This document shows positions 36,732-45,869 of a stretch of 64,000 nucleotides of DNA, piece after piece (position 1 is the first letter of the stretch; each line of letters opens with the position of its first letter). Source of the DNA: Liolophura sinensis (taxonomy: Eukaryota > Mollusca > Polyplacophora > Chitonida > Chitonidae); NCBI RefSeq assembly GCF_032854445.1, contig NC_088295.1, forward strand, positions 2,980,501 through 3,044,500, given 5' to 3'. The position numbers were made by a program, and so were the translations under genes. The notes below the pieces were generated by a model. That model made no database searches. It saw nothing but the letters and a program-made list of their open reading frames with translations, and was not told the origin of the DNA.

Positions 36732-38283
36732 TACCCTATTTTCTATCCCCTATATGGGACCGAATGAGACGGACGTGTGCTAATGTGACAATACTCCAAC
36801 TAAAACGTCATACCTGGAGGTACACATTTAGAGAGGGCTTCCCTGAAAAGTACAAACTAACGGATATATAAATTTAAGAATTAGGAGCCCATTTCGATTT
36901 TTAGAAATGTAACTATATATGTATACCATAGAAGAAATACGACAAACTCAACTTATTGATTTAGTTTACTAGTTTCACCGTATCATGACGGTTCTTCAGA
37001 GCTTTTTTTTTATTTCAACATATCATGCGACAAGTATATATACATGCAGGTAGATTATGCCATGGTGATCCGTCCTAGTTACAAATTACACATAATATAA
37101 TAAAATTCGAACTTGCCCAGGGGGTTATCTATTCGGAGAGATTATCTCCCGATGTCTTCTCTGTTAAGTTCAGATTTAAATTTATGAATGGAATGAAGTA
37201 CTGTTGAAGTACTCTTTGATTCCTCTGGTTTGAGCTTTCTTCACCGATAATTTAAAGAAGGGCATTATGTGGAACTTGGGCCCACTGTGTAGGTTACGGG
37301 TACATGATGCGATAGGTTTGGTTACAGGTAAAATCTGTAAACTTGGCGTGTTAATTTGTTGCCTATGTACCCTATACCGATTCCTTAATGAATCACCGCT
37401 TTCGCCTATGTAGAATTTGTTACAATTAAAGCAAGTTAAGACTTACAGTAGATTTTGGGAATTACAGTTCATATTAGCATTAATACGGAAGTTAAAATTG
37501 GTAACATGAAACAAAAAATGACGGCTTGTTATTAAATGTTCACAGCATTTGCATCGTGGGTCTCCACTCTTTTAAACCCCGATGTTTATAACAGCTAGAA
37601 TGCATGTATCCTTAACATTTAACTGATTTCCGCACAGCTACAGTGTGCTATCTTTTGAAAACAACGACTGGATTAAGGCGGTACGAAAATTTCTTTTGTG
37701 TTGTATATAGTGTTTACAGATTTTTTAATTTCGATGGAATTGTTTCAGATTGCCCACCGTTGTTATAACAACACCTGGCCCAGTTGACACCACCACCACC
37801 ACACAGATGACAACAACAACAACGGCACCCCGTCCTATCGGTCCCGTGACGGAGAACTTCTGTTCCAACCGTCCGGGCGGTTTCTACGAAATCCCTGGAG
37901 ACTGCAATAGCTTTGTCCGCTGTGTGGGTGGGGTCACTCATTTCTTCAGCTGTACCGGGGGACTGCACTTCGACATCACATGCACGTGTTGTCAACACCC
38001 AGATGAAACTGGGAGGCTGGACTGCAACACGGCAGCCGAAATTCCCGGCGGCTTTACCCGCGCCCCCACCACCACTACTAAACCGGACTACGACTTCTGT
38101 GTGGGTAGAGGGGACGGCAGTTACGAGGTGCACGGTGACTGCTCCATCTATTACGTGTGTTCTAACGAGCGCACATTCCATGGCCGCTGTGAATACCCGA
38201 CTTTGTACAATGGCCGGTGTAACTGCTGTGATACCATTCCCCAAACCTTGAACCTGCGCAGGGACTGCGATAGGCGACTGTAG
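16594..38283 (+). CDS. Secreted chitinase with three GH18 and four CBM14 domains (~1522 aa)
   Basis: Glycoside hydrolase family 18 chitinase, expected to cleave beta-1,4 links of chitin outside the cell. Exons: 16594-16596 (inferred ATG), 20423-20474, 20660-20831, 21240-21474, 21642-21763, 21927-22044, 22235-22390, 22574-22699, 23398-23525, 23758-24146, 24504-24675, 24820-25054, 25279-25397, 26469-26586, 26775-26930, 27432-27557, 28026-28153, 28510-28934, 29248-29419, 30540-30768, 31047-31165, 31973-32090, 35377-35538, 35720-35845, 36512-36639, 37749-38283. The total is 4569 nt, divisible by three, with TAG at 38281. Order: signal peptide; GH18 (about 24-371); CBM14 (396-451); GH18 (505-852); CBM14 (874-928); GH18 (998-1345); two CBM14 (1383-1437 and 1462-1518). 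All three catalytic domains keep DGIDVDWEFP, with the acid Glu near 141, 623 and 1114. Thr/Pro-rich linkers join domains. Exons 24504 and 29248 continue in phase from the preceding CBM exon and carry no new signal peptide, so this is one gene and not three. It resembles multi-catalytic animal chitinases such as insect Cht10 in layout. Confidence 0.9.
16880..17605 (+). repeat. Minisatellite, 42 bp unit, about 17 copies
   Basis: The unit contains CTTCCTATAGCGTCAGGTTT then TGTCGTGTCATCTCTTCACA. Being 14 codons long it keeps frames open and yields repeats such as SGFVVSVLHTLPIA. I treat this as non-coding because it lies in the proposed first intron and no flanking coding context exists. CTATAG and CAG-GTTTTG in each unit resemble splice sites. 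Confidence 0.95.
17735..18430 (+). repeat. Minisatellite, 43 bp unit, about 11 copies, interrupted by a SINE
   Basis: The unit contains GTCTGGGTTTTGATCATCTT then TGGCTACTCCATACATCACG. Copies from 17,830 to 18,070 are almost identical. A SINE occupies 18089-18284, and degenerate units resume to about 18,430. Confidence 0.94.
18089..18284 (+). mobile_element. SINE (family 1, tRNA-headed), internally shortened, in an array
   Basis: The head GGCCTCCGTTGCCCAGTTGG and the B-box-like GAGTTCAAGTCC mark a tRNA-derived SINE. It lacks the usual 3' part (GTGAAATATTCTTGAGTACG) and ends in an A/T-rich tail. Target-site duplication ATACATCACCA is at 18078-18088 and 18285-18295; the host array unit has a similar sequence, so part of this match is expected. 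Confidence 0.88.
18431..19309 (+). other. Intron or spacer, nothing recognised
   Basis: No exon, SINE or long array seen. A short triple repeat of CATACGAGGT lies near 18,990-19,018. It lies within intron 1 of the chitinase if the ATG exon at 16594 is right. Confidence 0.4.
19310..19905 (+). repeat. Minisatellite, ~46 bp unit, about 13 copies
   Basis: The unit contains GCACCTCTATTCTCACTGCT then GAATCTGTTCGTAGTATCAC. Copies near 19,640-19,880 are best conserved; earlier ones are degenerate. Confidence 0.92.
20019..20388 (+). mobile_element. SINE (family 2), full length, just upstream of a chitinase exon
   Basis: The tRNA-like head has GGACAGTTGGTAGAGCGTCC and a B-box-like GATCGAGTCACATC. The body is shared with copies at 40,490 and 41,868. 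The tail GTTAAACCCCAAGCACTCAC is followed by TCAC repeats. Target-site duplication ACTCAGGGG is at 20010-20018 and 20389-20397. It ends 34 bases before the signal-peptide exon at 20423. Confidence 0.88.
20423..24146 (+). other. Chitinase cassette A: signal peptide, GH18 and CBM14 exons
   Basis: Exon 20423-20474 encodes the hydrophobic AVGVALFGLCLLSMIGLG. The GH18 exons have lengths 172, 235, 122, 118, 156, 126 and 128 nt with phases 1-2-0-2-0-0-0-2. The domain starts SVTNIACYYGTWARYSGLK. Seen motifs are IALGGATHD, DGIDVDWEFP, MAYDYHGPW, GHNSPLF, VGVPTYGR and GGAMVWSLHQDD. The residue after Gly-Gly is Ala where many GH18 enzymes have Trp. The last exon (23758-24146) is a Pro/Thr linker, a CBM14 with eight Cys in the pattern C..C..C..C..C.CC..C, and a Thr-rich tail. 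Confidence 0.92.
22740..23230 (+). repeat. Intronic minisatellite, 37 bp unit, about 13 copies
   Basis: The unit contains GACCCCTATTCCCAAGTAAA then CAATATGTCATTATACA. It lies in the intron between exons 22574-22699 and 23398-23525. Units end in TATACAG, which can read as a weak acceptor. Confidence 0.95.
24504..28934 (+). other. Chitinase cassette B: GH18 and CBM14 exons
   Basis: Same exon layout as cassette A: 172, 235, 119, 118, 156, 126, 128 and 425 nt with identical phases. The acceptor at 24504 gives VEPLQKIACYYGTWARYSGL in phase with the donor at 24146. Catalytic DGIDVDWEFP and MAYDYHGPW are intact, and again the motif is LGGASHD. Cassette B resembles A more than C (both end CQQGTFP..R.LKACSES), so A and B look like the most recent duplicates. 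The linker after its CBM14 is a coding minisatellite of five 8-residue units around APVIPSTE. Confidence 0.92.
25530..26468 (+). repeat. Intronic minisatellite of iterated 3' splice sites, 42/43 bp units
   Basis: The first half has 42 bp units with TATTTCTTCTGTTTCCAG then TCTGTTTGGTTATCC. The second half has 43 bp units with TATTGTCTCATTCACAG then CCTGTTCGGTATTCATG. The last unit ends in TATTCTCTCTTTACAG, the real acceptor of exon 26469, whose first bases CCTCTTAGACATTGG resemble the unit start. Long reading frames in several frames here are repeat artefacts. Confidence 0.95.
30075..30400 (+). repeat. Intronic minisatellite, ~31-34 bp unit, about 10 degenerate copies
   Basis: The unit contains CTTTAGCCTATAGGTGTTCA then GATTAAACGTC. 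It lies in the intron between exons 29248-29419 and 30540-30768. Confidence 0.88.
31436..31705 (-). mobile_element. SINE (family 2) fragment, antisense, in a chitinase intron
   Basis: The reverse complement carries the family 2 body: GGCTCGGGCGGGGCGTCTTA, the GCCTTCGGTAAGTCGTCTGA region and TAAAAGAGCGGTGAAATGAC. It is diverged from the copy at 20,019. It lies in the intron 31166-31972. Confidence 0.8.
32091..32320 (+). repeat. Degenerate tandem copies of the exon end and donor at 32090
   Basis: The 16-mer AAACTCAATGCTGTAA, which spans the true exon-intron junction (32079-32094), recurs exactly at 32184-32199. Weaker copies (CACAACGCTGTAACTAC, CTACAGGCTGTAAGCAATGA) follow at about 32,240 and 32,295. 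Confidence 0.85.
33295..33518. mobile_element. Foldback/MITE-like element with ~48 bp inverted ends
   Basis: The left arm (33295-33344) holds TTCGGGTAGGATGATGGGCC; the right arm (about 33468-33518), read in reverse, holds TTCGGGCAAGATGATGGGCC. Both arms end in a poly-T run on the outside and TTTTATCC on the inside. The centre has three copies of a ~36 bp unit (TTATAGGACATGCAATTCTT). I could not settle a target-site duplication. Confidence 0.8.
34285..34445 (-). mobile_element. SINE (family 1) 3' fragment, antisense, diverged
   Basis: In antisense it has the family 1 tail: GGTGTTTATGCCGAACTCAA, GAATATTTCACTTATACGAC and CAAGCATTATGGTGG. It lacks the tRNA-like head. Confidence 0.78.
34450..34945 (+). 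repeat. Intronic minisatellite, ~52 bp unit, about 9 degenerate copies
   Basis: The unit contains GACGGAGAAAAACAACACGG then CAAGTACAAATGATAAATC. It resembles the exon end and donor at 32090 (GACCAAAAACTCAATGCT then GTAAGC), suggesting the same origin as the copies at 32,091-32,320. It is in the same 3.3 kb intron. Confidence 0.85.
34946..35376 (+). other. Intron remainder, nothing recognised
   Basis: This is the last part of the intron before exon 35377, without repeats or exons that I can see. It ends in the acceptor CATCCATATTATAG. Confidence 0.4.
36060..36321 (+). mobile_element. SINE (family 1), full length
   Basis: The head GGCCTCCGTGGCTCAGTCGG carries an A-box-like motif, with GAGTTCAAGTCTAGC as B box. 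The tail is GAGTACGGCGTAAAACACCA then ATC and a poly-A run. Target-site duplication TCAACAGAAACTG (13 bp) is at 36047-36059 and 36322-36334. A more diverged partial copy (3' part only) follows at about 36,355-36,470. Confidence 0.93.
36689..36728. repeat. (TA)n microsatellite
   Basis: About 20 TA units in the intron between exons 36512-36639 and 37749-38283. Confidence 0.97.
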
Positions 38284-38665
38284 CCTATCTACTGTGTAGG
38301 TCGGAGCCTGTGATCGTGGTTAGGGACCGAAACAGGCGACTGTAGCTTATCCACCTTTTAGAAGCTGGCGAACCTGTTCAGCGACTGAGATTGGCGACTG
38401 TAGCGTATCTACCTTGTAGGAGCAGGTGATATTGTCCAGGGAGAGAAACAGGCGACTTTAGGGTGTCTACCTTGTAGGGGCAGATGTACCTGTCCAAAGA
38501 CAGAAATAGGCGACTTTAGGGTATCTACATTGTGGGGGCAGATGTACCTGTCCAGGGACAGAAATAGGCGATTTCAGGGTATCTACCTTGTAGGGGCAGG
38601 TGATCCTGTCCAGGGACAAGAATAGGCGACTGTAGAGTATCTACCTTGTAGGAACAGGTTGGGGA
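38284..38665 (+). repeat. 3' UTR minisatellite, ~57-62 bp unit, derived from the stop-codon region
   Basis: The last codons and stop, GATAGGCGACTGTAGCCTAT at 38269-38288, recur as GATTGGCGACTGTAGCGTAT at 38389-38408 and in degenerate form about six times. AACCTGCGCAGGGACTG upstream also recurs as AACCTGTTCAGCGACTG. Coding sequence is therefore part of the repeat unit. Confidence 0.9.
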
Positions 38666-39004
38666 TTGCCGCTTCTAGACCTTGTAATGGAGATCTCTGT
38701 GGCGAACATACCTCAGTTCACCTTTAGCACCAGGAGGCATTCCTGTCCATATGCGCAGCCCAAGGGCAAAGGTCAGATTGGTTTGACTAGTTAGGTAGAT
38801 TTTTTAATATTGTCTAATTTTGGACAAGATCTATGTAAATACATTTAATAGTAGACATTTTAACAGTTGTTGTAAGAACGCTAATTTGCTCTTTACTCGC
38901 CTATAACCATTATAAATCACTCTAAGTGTCATAGGATGCTGTGTATATATGTCTGGAATTGTAAATATATATGTTTAGGAACATATCACAAAGGTCTGGA
39001 AATC

Positions 39005-39010
39005 AATAAA
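39005..39010 (+). terminator. Polyadenylation signal AATAAA of the chitinase gene
   Basis: AATAAA 722 bases after the stop codon, followed by a T/G-rich stretch. It is the best candidate for the transcript end. Confidence 0.65.
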
Positions 39011-39289
39011 CGCCTTGGTGCCAGTGTCTTGATAAACATTTTGTTCCCTCTTGTTCTATATCACAGACGATTTGTCAGCGATGGAATTTAGCGAATAATT
39101 AAATGTTATTAATTACCATTAATCACGGCTTAAGTTTGTTCGTCAACTATGTTCTCAATTTGTTTCTTACGGCTTGACACCAGTAGCTTTCCGCATTAAA
39201 GCACGATGGTGTCACTAGCAGGGACAGTGCTGTTTGAAATGACAGGATTTATTCCAATGAATGATTTCTACGATGCCGACATAGTACAG

Positions 39290-39556
39290 TTTCTTTATTT
39301 ATTTGATTGGTGTTTTTACACCGTACTCAAGAATATTCCACTTTTACGACGGCGGCCAGCATTATGGTAGGTGGAAACCGGGCACAGCCTGGGGGGAACC
39401 CACTACCATCCGCAGGTTGCTGTAGGACCTTCCCACTTACGGCCGGAGAGGAAGCCAACATGAGCTGGACTTGAACTCACAGCGACCGCATTGGTGAGAA
39501 ACTCCTGGGCCATTACGCTGCACTAGCGCGCTAACCAACTGAGCCACGGAGTCCCC
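39290..39556 (-). mobile_element. SINE (family 1), full length, antisense
   Basis: Complete antisense copy, from the poly-A/T tail to the tRNA-like head (reverse of GGACTCCGTGGCTCAGTTGG). Target-site duplication GACATAGTACAG is at 39278-39289 and 39557-39568. Confidence 0.94.
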
Positions 39557-40149
39557 GACATAGTACAGAGCCAGTTGGCAACTTACGCTGGCGTTTGCAA
39601 CAACGGGGCATCTATTCCGCTGAATGATTTTCACGATGTCAGTATAGTATAGAATCAATTTGCCACAAAAAAGTCTCTCACAATACTCTGTCTAGCTGTG
39701 AGATAAACAACACAGCTGAAGTTAACCTGATATAGTTTGTCAACTTTTGCCACGAATTCTAGTACACAGGGTGTCTGTGACCATTTTTTTCTCTCGAGAT
39801 TTATGGGTTAAGTCAAATTTATTTTTTTCTTGTAAACAAGAACACTTTCATGTGGGGCTATGATTTTTATGCTCAGGCCGACTTATACGTAGTAGAACAG
39901 AAAGGATAATAATAACCAGGTTCCTCTCCCGATTTTACCAGATTTGTTACTATTTTTCTGTTTTCCGCACTCATTCTGCATGTTTTCCTAAGTTCTATAA
40001 GCCTTTCGGACCGCTTCGGTGGACTGAAGTCAGAAGACGCGAGACCAAACAGGTCATCGGGTCATCCCAAAGATTTTAAAAATGGTGCTTATTGCTGCCT
40101 CACTAGGCGCTCAGCACTGGGAGGTCAGAGTAAAGAAACAGGACTGGTT

Positions 40150-40350
40150 GGCACGCGGTGTCAGTGTAGTATGACTGGGTGGAGTATTATGATGTCTTTG
40201 GCATGATACTTCAGTGGCTGAAGCACTTTGGGTCATGGACTCGCCCTGCCACAAGAAGACACAGCATACGTATAAGCACACAAACCTCCCCGTCGTCATA
40301 TGACGGAAAACTTGCTACGACGTTCAACCTCAAGCATACTTACATATACA
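40150..40350 (+). mobile_element. SINE-like element (family 3), partial
   Basis: It starts near GGTGTCAGTGTAGTATGACT and ends with CGTCGTCATATGACGGAAAA then CTTGCTACGACGTTCAACCT, a tail shared with family 2. Its 5' part matches the 38 bp unit of the 11.3-13.5 kb array. Confidence 0.6.
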
Positions 40351-40489
40351 GGCCTGATGTGTAGGGCTATAGTTTCTTATGCTATAAACATGTCCACATC
40401 TACTGTATATTAGTGTAGGTGCCTGTGACATTGGCCGATGCCTGTGCCTTCTTAGACTGTGACAGTGTTTCAACCATCCTCATAAACAG

Positions 40490-40811
40490 GACCGGTAGAT
40501 CCAGGATCAATCCTTGGTCGAGTCACACCTAAGACTTTAAAAGAGGAAGTTGTAACTTCCTCGCTTGGCGTTCAGCATGAAGGGGATAGTGCAACGACTG
40601 GTTGACCCGTATCAGTATAATGGCTCGGGCGGGGCGGCTTACTTGCCTTCGGTAAGTCGTCTCAGTGATGCAGCACTAAATAAAAGAGCGGTGGAAATCC
40701 GTCCTGCAACAAGGAGGCACAATTACACGTGCATGCACCCTAATGATTCCTTCGTCGTCATATGACTGAAAAATTGTTGAGAACGACGTTAAACCCCAAG
40801 CACTCACTCAC
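40490..40811 (+). mobile_element. SINE (family 2), 5' truncated
   Basis: It begins within the head at GACCGGTAGATCCAGGATCA and is otherwise almost identical to the copy at 20,019. Target-site duplication TCCTCATAAACAG is at 40477-40489 and 40812-40824. Confidence 0.93.
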
Positions 40812-40824
40812 TCCTCATAAACAG

Positions 40825-41867
40825 TGACTGTGGTCAGCCGAGTATTTACTCACCCAATCATAGGATGGCAGCGCTCACCCATAATATAGGGAAAGAGAAA
40901 TTATCAGTGGGGAAATGCATATGAAAGATTACTTCAGCGAGATGGTGCTCCCACTCCCCACAAGGAGGCATTTTTTAAAAAATAATGTAACTCAACATTT
41001 TCCCAGCCATTCACAGAGTTGCAATTGCCACCCGTAGTTCAACTGTTGACAAATGCAGGTTCGCGATTTGCATATCTAATACCACTACCCACAATGACGT
41101 CTGACGACTTACAACTCCATAATGCACGAAAATACTGCTCTGCAAATCTTTATGCATACAATAAACAGTCATCTTTGTGACAGTATAATAATTTTGGCCT
41201 TTCTTATTGTTTTAATGGCAAGATCTTAGCACTATCTAATTAGAGAATAATACTTGTGTATGACAGTGTCATTCTACTTTGTTTTGGTTTCGAGGCCAGT
41301 GTTTGAAGGTACAATGTATCACCTCACTTGAACACATCTCACTTGAACACATCTCACTTGAACACATCTCACTTGCTCCCACCTAATGACTCCTCGTATT
41401 CATGTGATTCCGTGCATTTGAAATCAACGAGAACACGCGAGCTAAGAGACTTAATTAGACAGACGTAATTAAGAGACGTAATTTATGTTAAAAGGAATGA
41501 AAGACATGTTTATGGAACATAGTCCTACACATGTTTTAATCAACAAATTACTCAGAACATTGGTGTGATTTACTTTCAATCGATCTGTATACTGCGTTCT
41601 AACAGAAAATTACGGGGGAAAAGACGAATAGCGGTGAGAAATACACATATGGAGAAGCTAACAGGCGAAACCTATCTCGCCACACAGACGAGTACTAAAA
41701 CAAAAGTTTATCGTTACTCATACTCCTCACAGCGCATGCGTTGGAATTTTGAACAACGCTGAGGTCACTGAGGTCAAGGTGATGATGTCAGAGAACACAA
41801 AAAGCTCTGTTCCTTTGGTTTGTATTAATTGTTGGTACACATACATCATACATCTTGAGCTAAACTA
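40825..41867 (+). other. Spacer, no gene seen
   Basis: No exon chain found. A small three-fold repeat of CACTTGAACACATCT lies at about 41,325-41,375. Confidence 0.4.
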
Positions 41868-42180
41868 CCGGCCTCGATAGCACAGTTGGTAGAGCGTACA
41901 CTTCAGCAGCGGTATATATCCAGGGTCAATCCTGGGTTGAGTCACACCTAAGACACCCAGCAGAGGTAGTTGTAACTTCCTCGCTTGGCTTTCAGCATGA
42001 AGGGGATAGTGCAACGACTGGTTGACCGTATCAGTACAATGGCTCGGACGGGGCTGCTTACTTGGCTTCGGTAAAGCGTCTCAGTGAAGCAGTACTAGAT
42101 AAAAGAGCGCTGGAAATTCGTCTTGCAACAAGGATTCCTTCGTCCTCTTGTTAAGTACGACGTTAAACCTCAACCACTCA
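41868..42180 (+). mobile_element. SINE (family 2), full length, diverged
   Basis: The head CGATAGCACAGTTGGTAGAG and body AGGGGATAGTGCAACGACTG match family 2. A further body fragment of the same family lies at about 42,190-42,285. The 114-codon reading frame starting at 42,261 begins inside this fragment and is not supported. Confidence 0.85.
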
Positions 42181-42599
42181 CGCTTTATCTAAAGCCCGTG
42201 AGGCGCGGCTTACTTGACTTCGGTAAGGCGTCCCAGTGAACAGCACTAGATAAAAGAGCGGTGGAAATCCTACAACAAGGAGGTCAAGCTTGTCTAGAGG
42301 TGACAGTGATGAAAAGTGAACGTAAAGAGCGCTGCACGCGCTGTAAGGAGTATGACTGCAGTTTTACAGCAGTTTTACTACAGCGTATATGCAGCCATCA
42401 TGAAGCCACCACTAATTTTCAGTTTTTACTCCCTTGCGATGTTCAAACTGATACCTGTTCGCCCGTTTATTTTGATTACACTTCTCTTGTGTTGATTGCC
42501 GCTCCATGGAAGAGTCCACTTTACAGAACTACAGGGACCACGTGTCGAGAACCAATGAGAATACCGCATTTCGCACGTGATATGTCCACACTGGTTGTT

Positions 42600-44375
42600 G
42601 GGTGAGTTTCAGACATTCCTAAAGTAATTCTTCGCGCGAAGATTTCAGTCGGGAATGTTGAGATGTGGAAATAAAGCTAAGAAGAGGTCAACAGGCGGCA
42701 ATCATGAACGAGATATTTAGTTAACAAGGTGAAAAGCGCTACACAAGAAGCTACGGCAGTCAGCAGTAGTGAATGCACTCGGTATACTATCTATTCGTAC
42801 GTCGGTACCGTACGGAGGATGTTACCAGCTCTCGACTGGCTCAACTGTTCTGTTCCGTCAATGACAAAATGAGGCCAGAGGTGAAGCCCTGCAGATTTGG
42901 ATATTTCCAAAATTACTTTCCCCTGTCACCAGATATTCGCGCTCCCAGTGTCCTTCGGGAAAAGAGGTAGAGGTTGTATGTGGGATATGGAAAAGGCTTC
43001 ATTTGCCACATAAAATGATTAAGACTGGACTTTTTTAACATGTGTACGTAGAATTTTGCTGTTGCTTTTCGTTGTTTATACTTCGCAGTTGCTAAGTATA
43101 CATAGATCTTTCAGCGAGTGTAAGTAATCCGTCCTTCTTAAGTTAAGCACGGCTTCATGTTGATGACGTCATATAGTTTGTCTTCATGTTTAAACAGTAT
43201 GTGGTACCAAACTATTCTCAATGCGGTTGGAACAACCCTGCTGAAGGCTATGACTTTACTCTTCGACAACAGTGTTGGGTCGCGTGAAAAAAGTCACTGC
43301 ATATACGGTCCGATATATGCAGTCGACGTCTCTATTCTCTGTGTAGTACACAATTTGGTAGATGTGTAAGAATTAGACATAAATCACACAGAATTATTGT
43401 ACCTTTCTACATAGTACTTCGCGGAGGAGAAATATATATTTCTTGTCGCTGGCGACGGAGTAGCCTCCCTTGATACACTTACCATTATAAATGACGGTCT
43501 AATATGCAGATGGTCGCGGGTTTCCCCCAGGGGATAAGCTGTATAAGTGAAATATTCTTGAGTATGGCGTAAACAACAAATAAATAAGTAAATGATAGTC
43601 TAAAATAGAACAAACCTCCTAATAGACAATGTGGTTCTAACCTTAATTATTAGCCACAATAGTAAATGTACACCCTTCAGCGCAGTCGTCGGGATGACAA
43701 CCCGAGCATTTTACATAGTCATCTTTTTTTTCTTTTTTAGGTTGAGGTGGTGGAGGTAGGGGGGATACAAAGTGTAACTGGAAGTGTGTGACTGGAAACT
43801 TCTTTTTTCTAAAACGCTGATACAAGATTTATGAATTAGTGTCCGATAGATAAAAGAAATATATTTTTATGGGGTTAAGGGCGTCAAAATGTCTATCATC
43901 AAAAACTTTATCAAAATATACAAATTCTCGTCCAGATATCTTCCAAGACTCCACAAGCCTATAGCAATACATATATTGACCTGGCGGTGGAAACCAGGCG
44001 GCACAAACTCAGAAACGGATACGTGATGTGAACGCTAATTTGCGTGCTCATATAATCGCTTACCTCACTGCAAACGGCTGTGGAAGCTGGGAGGCTCTGG
44101 GCTGAGACTTAACGTCAGCAGGTTTGTCAGGTTGCCTGGAGAAGTGCGGCGGACTCCAGCCAGGTTTACTCACATACATCAGCATAATGTTCCCTCAATC
44201 AAATAAACAGATACAAACAGTCAGCCGTATTGAACGCCCAAATGTCCAGAACCCCCAAAATGTCCAGAACACCCAAGTGTCCAGAACGCCCAAATGTCCA
44301 CAAATAATCACACAGGAGTCGGCTGGGTGTGTTTGGTTCGCTTAGATTCAGACCACCTTAAAGATAATCCCCTTT
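42600..44375 (+). other. Spacer with a SINE tail fragment, no gene seen
   Basis: Only a family 1 SINE tail fragment at about 43,500-43,590 (GTGAAATATTCTTGAGTATG) is recognisable. A short four-fold repeat of the type CCAGAACACCCAAGTGT lies at 44,235-44,300. Confidence 0.45.
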
Positions 44376-44386
44376 GTGTGGCTTAA

Positions 44387-44483
44387 CTTTATTTATTTAT
44401 TTGATTGGTGTTTTATGCCGTGCTGAAGAATATGTCATTTGTACGACGGCGGCCAGCATTATGGTGGGAGGAAACCGGGCGGA
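44387..44483 (-). mobile_element. SINE (family 1) 3' fragment, antisense, at the edge of the Kolobok-like element
   Basis: Antisense tail: TTATTTATTTGATTGGTGTT, CGACGGCGGCCAGCATTATG. Target-site duplication GTGTGGCTTAA is at 44376-44386 and 44484-44494, overlapping the first bases of the transposon end. The SINE therefore inserted after the transposon. Confidence 0.88.
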
Positions 44484-44763
44484 GTGTGGCTTAAAGGAAT
44501 ACTGTCAATATCTTATGATCATCGGTATTTATTTAATAATCACCCCATAAGCCCTGGAACGAATCTGCATTTTTGTTTACCGCCTCGCATCGCTTCCCGC
44601 GGCGACGATCGGCTCTCCCGACCCCAGAGCCGTCAGCCAGAGCCGAGTTAATGAGGTGCCTGTCCCGTGATCCCGCTGACGTCACCACAAGAACTGGCTC
44701 ATACTTAACAACACTGTTCATTTATACCATATCAAATCCTCGAGAAAATACCAAAATAAAATC

Positions 44764-44880
44764 ATGTCAGACTGTGAAACAGACATACTGGAAATTCCAA
44801 TGTTTATGCGACCTATCGACCCGTACATGTTTGATCCTACACGAACCGATTCAGCTCGTGGAGCTCAGGAAATCAGCCCT
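44764..44880 (+). pseudogene. Possible first exon of the P2X7-C-like gene
   Basis: 39 codons from ATG: MSDCETDILEIPMFMRPIDP then YMFDPTRTD..., ending at a possible donor GTAAAC. A PY-x-F-D/E-P motif upstream of the cysteine domain is common in invertebrate P2X7-C-like proteins. A clean join to the exon at 45666 could not be built, so the assignment is tentative. Confidence 0.35.
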
Positions 44881-45665
44881 GTAAACCCATTCACATTATT
44901 CATCTAACAGCGAGTCTGACCACGGCGACAGCTGTCCGAAACAAACGATTTTCGGACCTACAACTTGAGCTGGTAACTACCTTTTAACTCAGTTAATTCC
45001 TTGCTATTTTGTGATTTCCTGGCACTATAATGGTGACCGCCGTAGTATAAATGAAATATTCTTGAGTATTGCTTAAATTGCCAATCAAAAAAAAAAAAAA
45101 AAGAAAAGAAAATCCTTTGCTACTCGAGACCGCAGACATCCCGGTATTAGTGGTTTTACTCGCGCCAACACGCTTTGCTCACGCAGACACAACGGTGAAC
45201 ACATTGTCAAAATAACATGGGAGTTAATACACACCTCTGAATCACGGCATCATAAGTCCAAAACTAGGTTTCGTTAACGTCCATAATTTACACATGCTGT
45301 GCAGATTGTTCTCTATAAGCATATTGTAATTTCTGGTTATTATAAGCCGTAACTCTCAAAATATTGCCCAGTTTTGTTCATTTTCCTATTCCTTCTCATG
45401 TTATCTATCACCTTGTCGCGTGCTTGTCGCTGCCTCAAGCGAGTAAAGTGCCCTAATATCCACGGTCTCCAATACCACCATTAAATAAAAAGATTCAGTC
45501 TTTTTAGATTCAGGTCAAATTGAGTCAACATTATGCCAGTGAAAATTTATTAACATGCATATTTTTCTAAGAACAAACTTTTTACGTCAGCTGAGACTTA
45601 GAATTAACTTTCTCACCGTATCAAGGAATCCTCCCTCAACATCAAATCTATATTCTTATTTTCAG

Positions 45666-45869
45666 GTGTGATTGTGAAAACTGTGTTTTCATGCCAACTA
45701 ATGTAGAGCGCCTTTGCTGCCAGGAAGTGTCGAGGATTACCTAGCTTATATCACCGGGCACAAAGGCTTTATTGTCAACTGTACGAACAGACATGCTATA
45801 CTGACGTCCATTTATGAGTTTTTTGAAGACTATGGACCCAACGATGACAATGATCCACCACACAAATAA
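45666..45869 (+). pseudogene. P2X7 C-terminal-like (cysteine/zinc) domain exon, frameshifted
   Basis: After the acceptor CTTATTTTCAG one frame gives CDCENCVFMPTNVERLCCQE then VSRIT and a stop. The other frame, one base away, gives YITGHKGFIVNCTNRHAILT then SIYEFFEDYGPNDDNDPPHK and a stop at 45867. Together these follow the order C.C..C..MPT..E.CCQE ... H.GF...C.N...L known from the cytosolic C-terminal domain of P2X7, which is widespread in uncharacterised invertebrate proteins. The frame change, and Tyr where a Cys is usual (YITGH), mark decay. Confidence 0.55.

Larger units (their letters stand above)
29248..38283 (+). other. Chitinase cassette C: GH18, two CBM14 and stop
   Basis: Exons are 172, 229, 119, 118, 162, 126 and 128 nt, then 535 nt with two CBM14 domains and TAG at 38281. 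The acceptor at 29248 is a NAGNAG (CAGCAG), so one Ala may be optional. The catalytic DGIDVDWEFP and MAYDYHGPW are kept. The fifth GH18 exon is 6 nt longer than in A and B, and the domain end is more diverged (CYWADKKGLAG, NCDGSAFSL). The first CBM14 follows a Thr-rich linker; the second is less typical but keeps the eight Cys. The large intron 32091-35376 holds a SINE fragment, a foldback element and donor-derived repeats. Confidence 0.9.
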
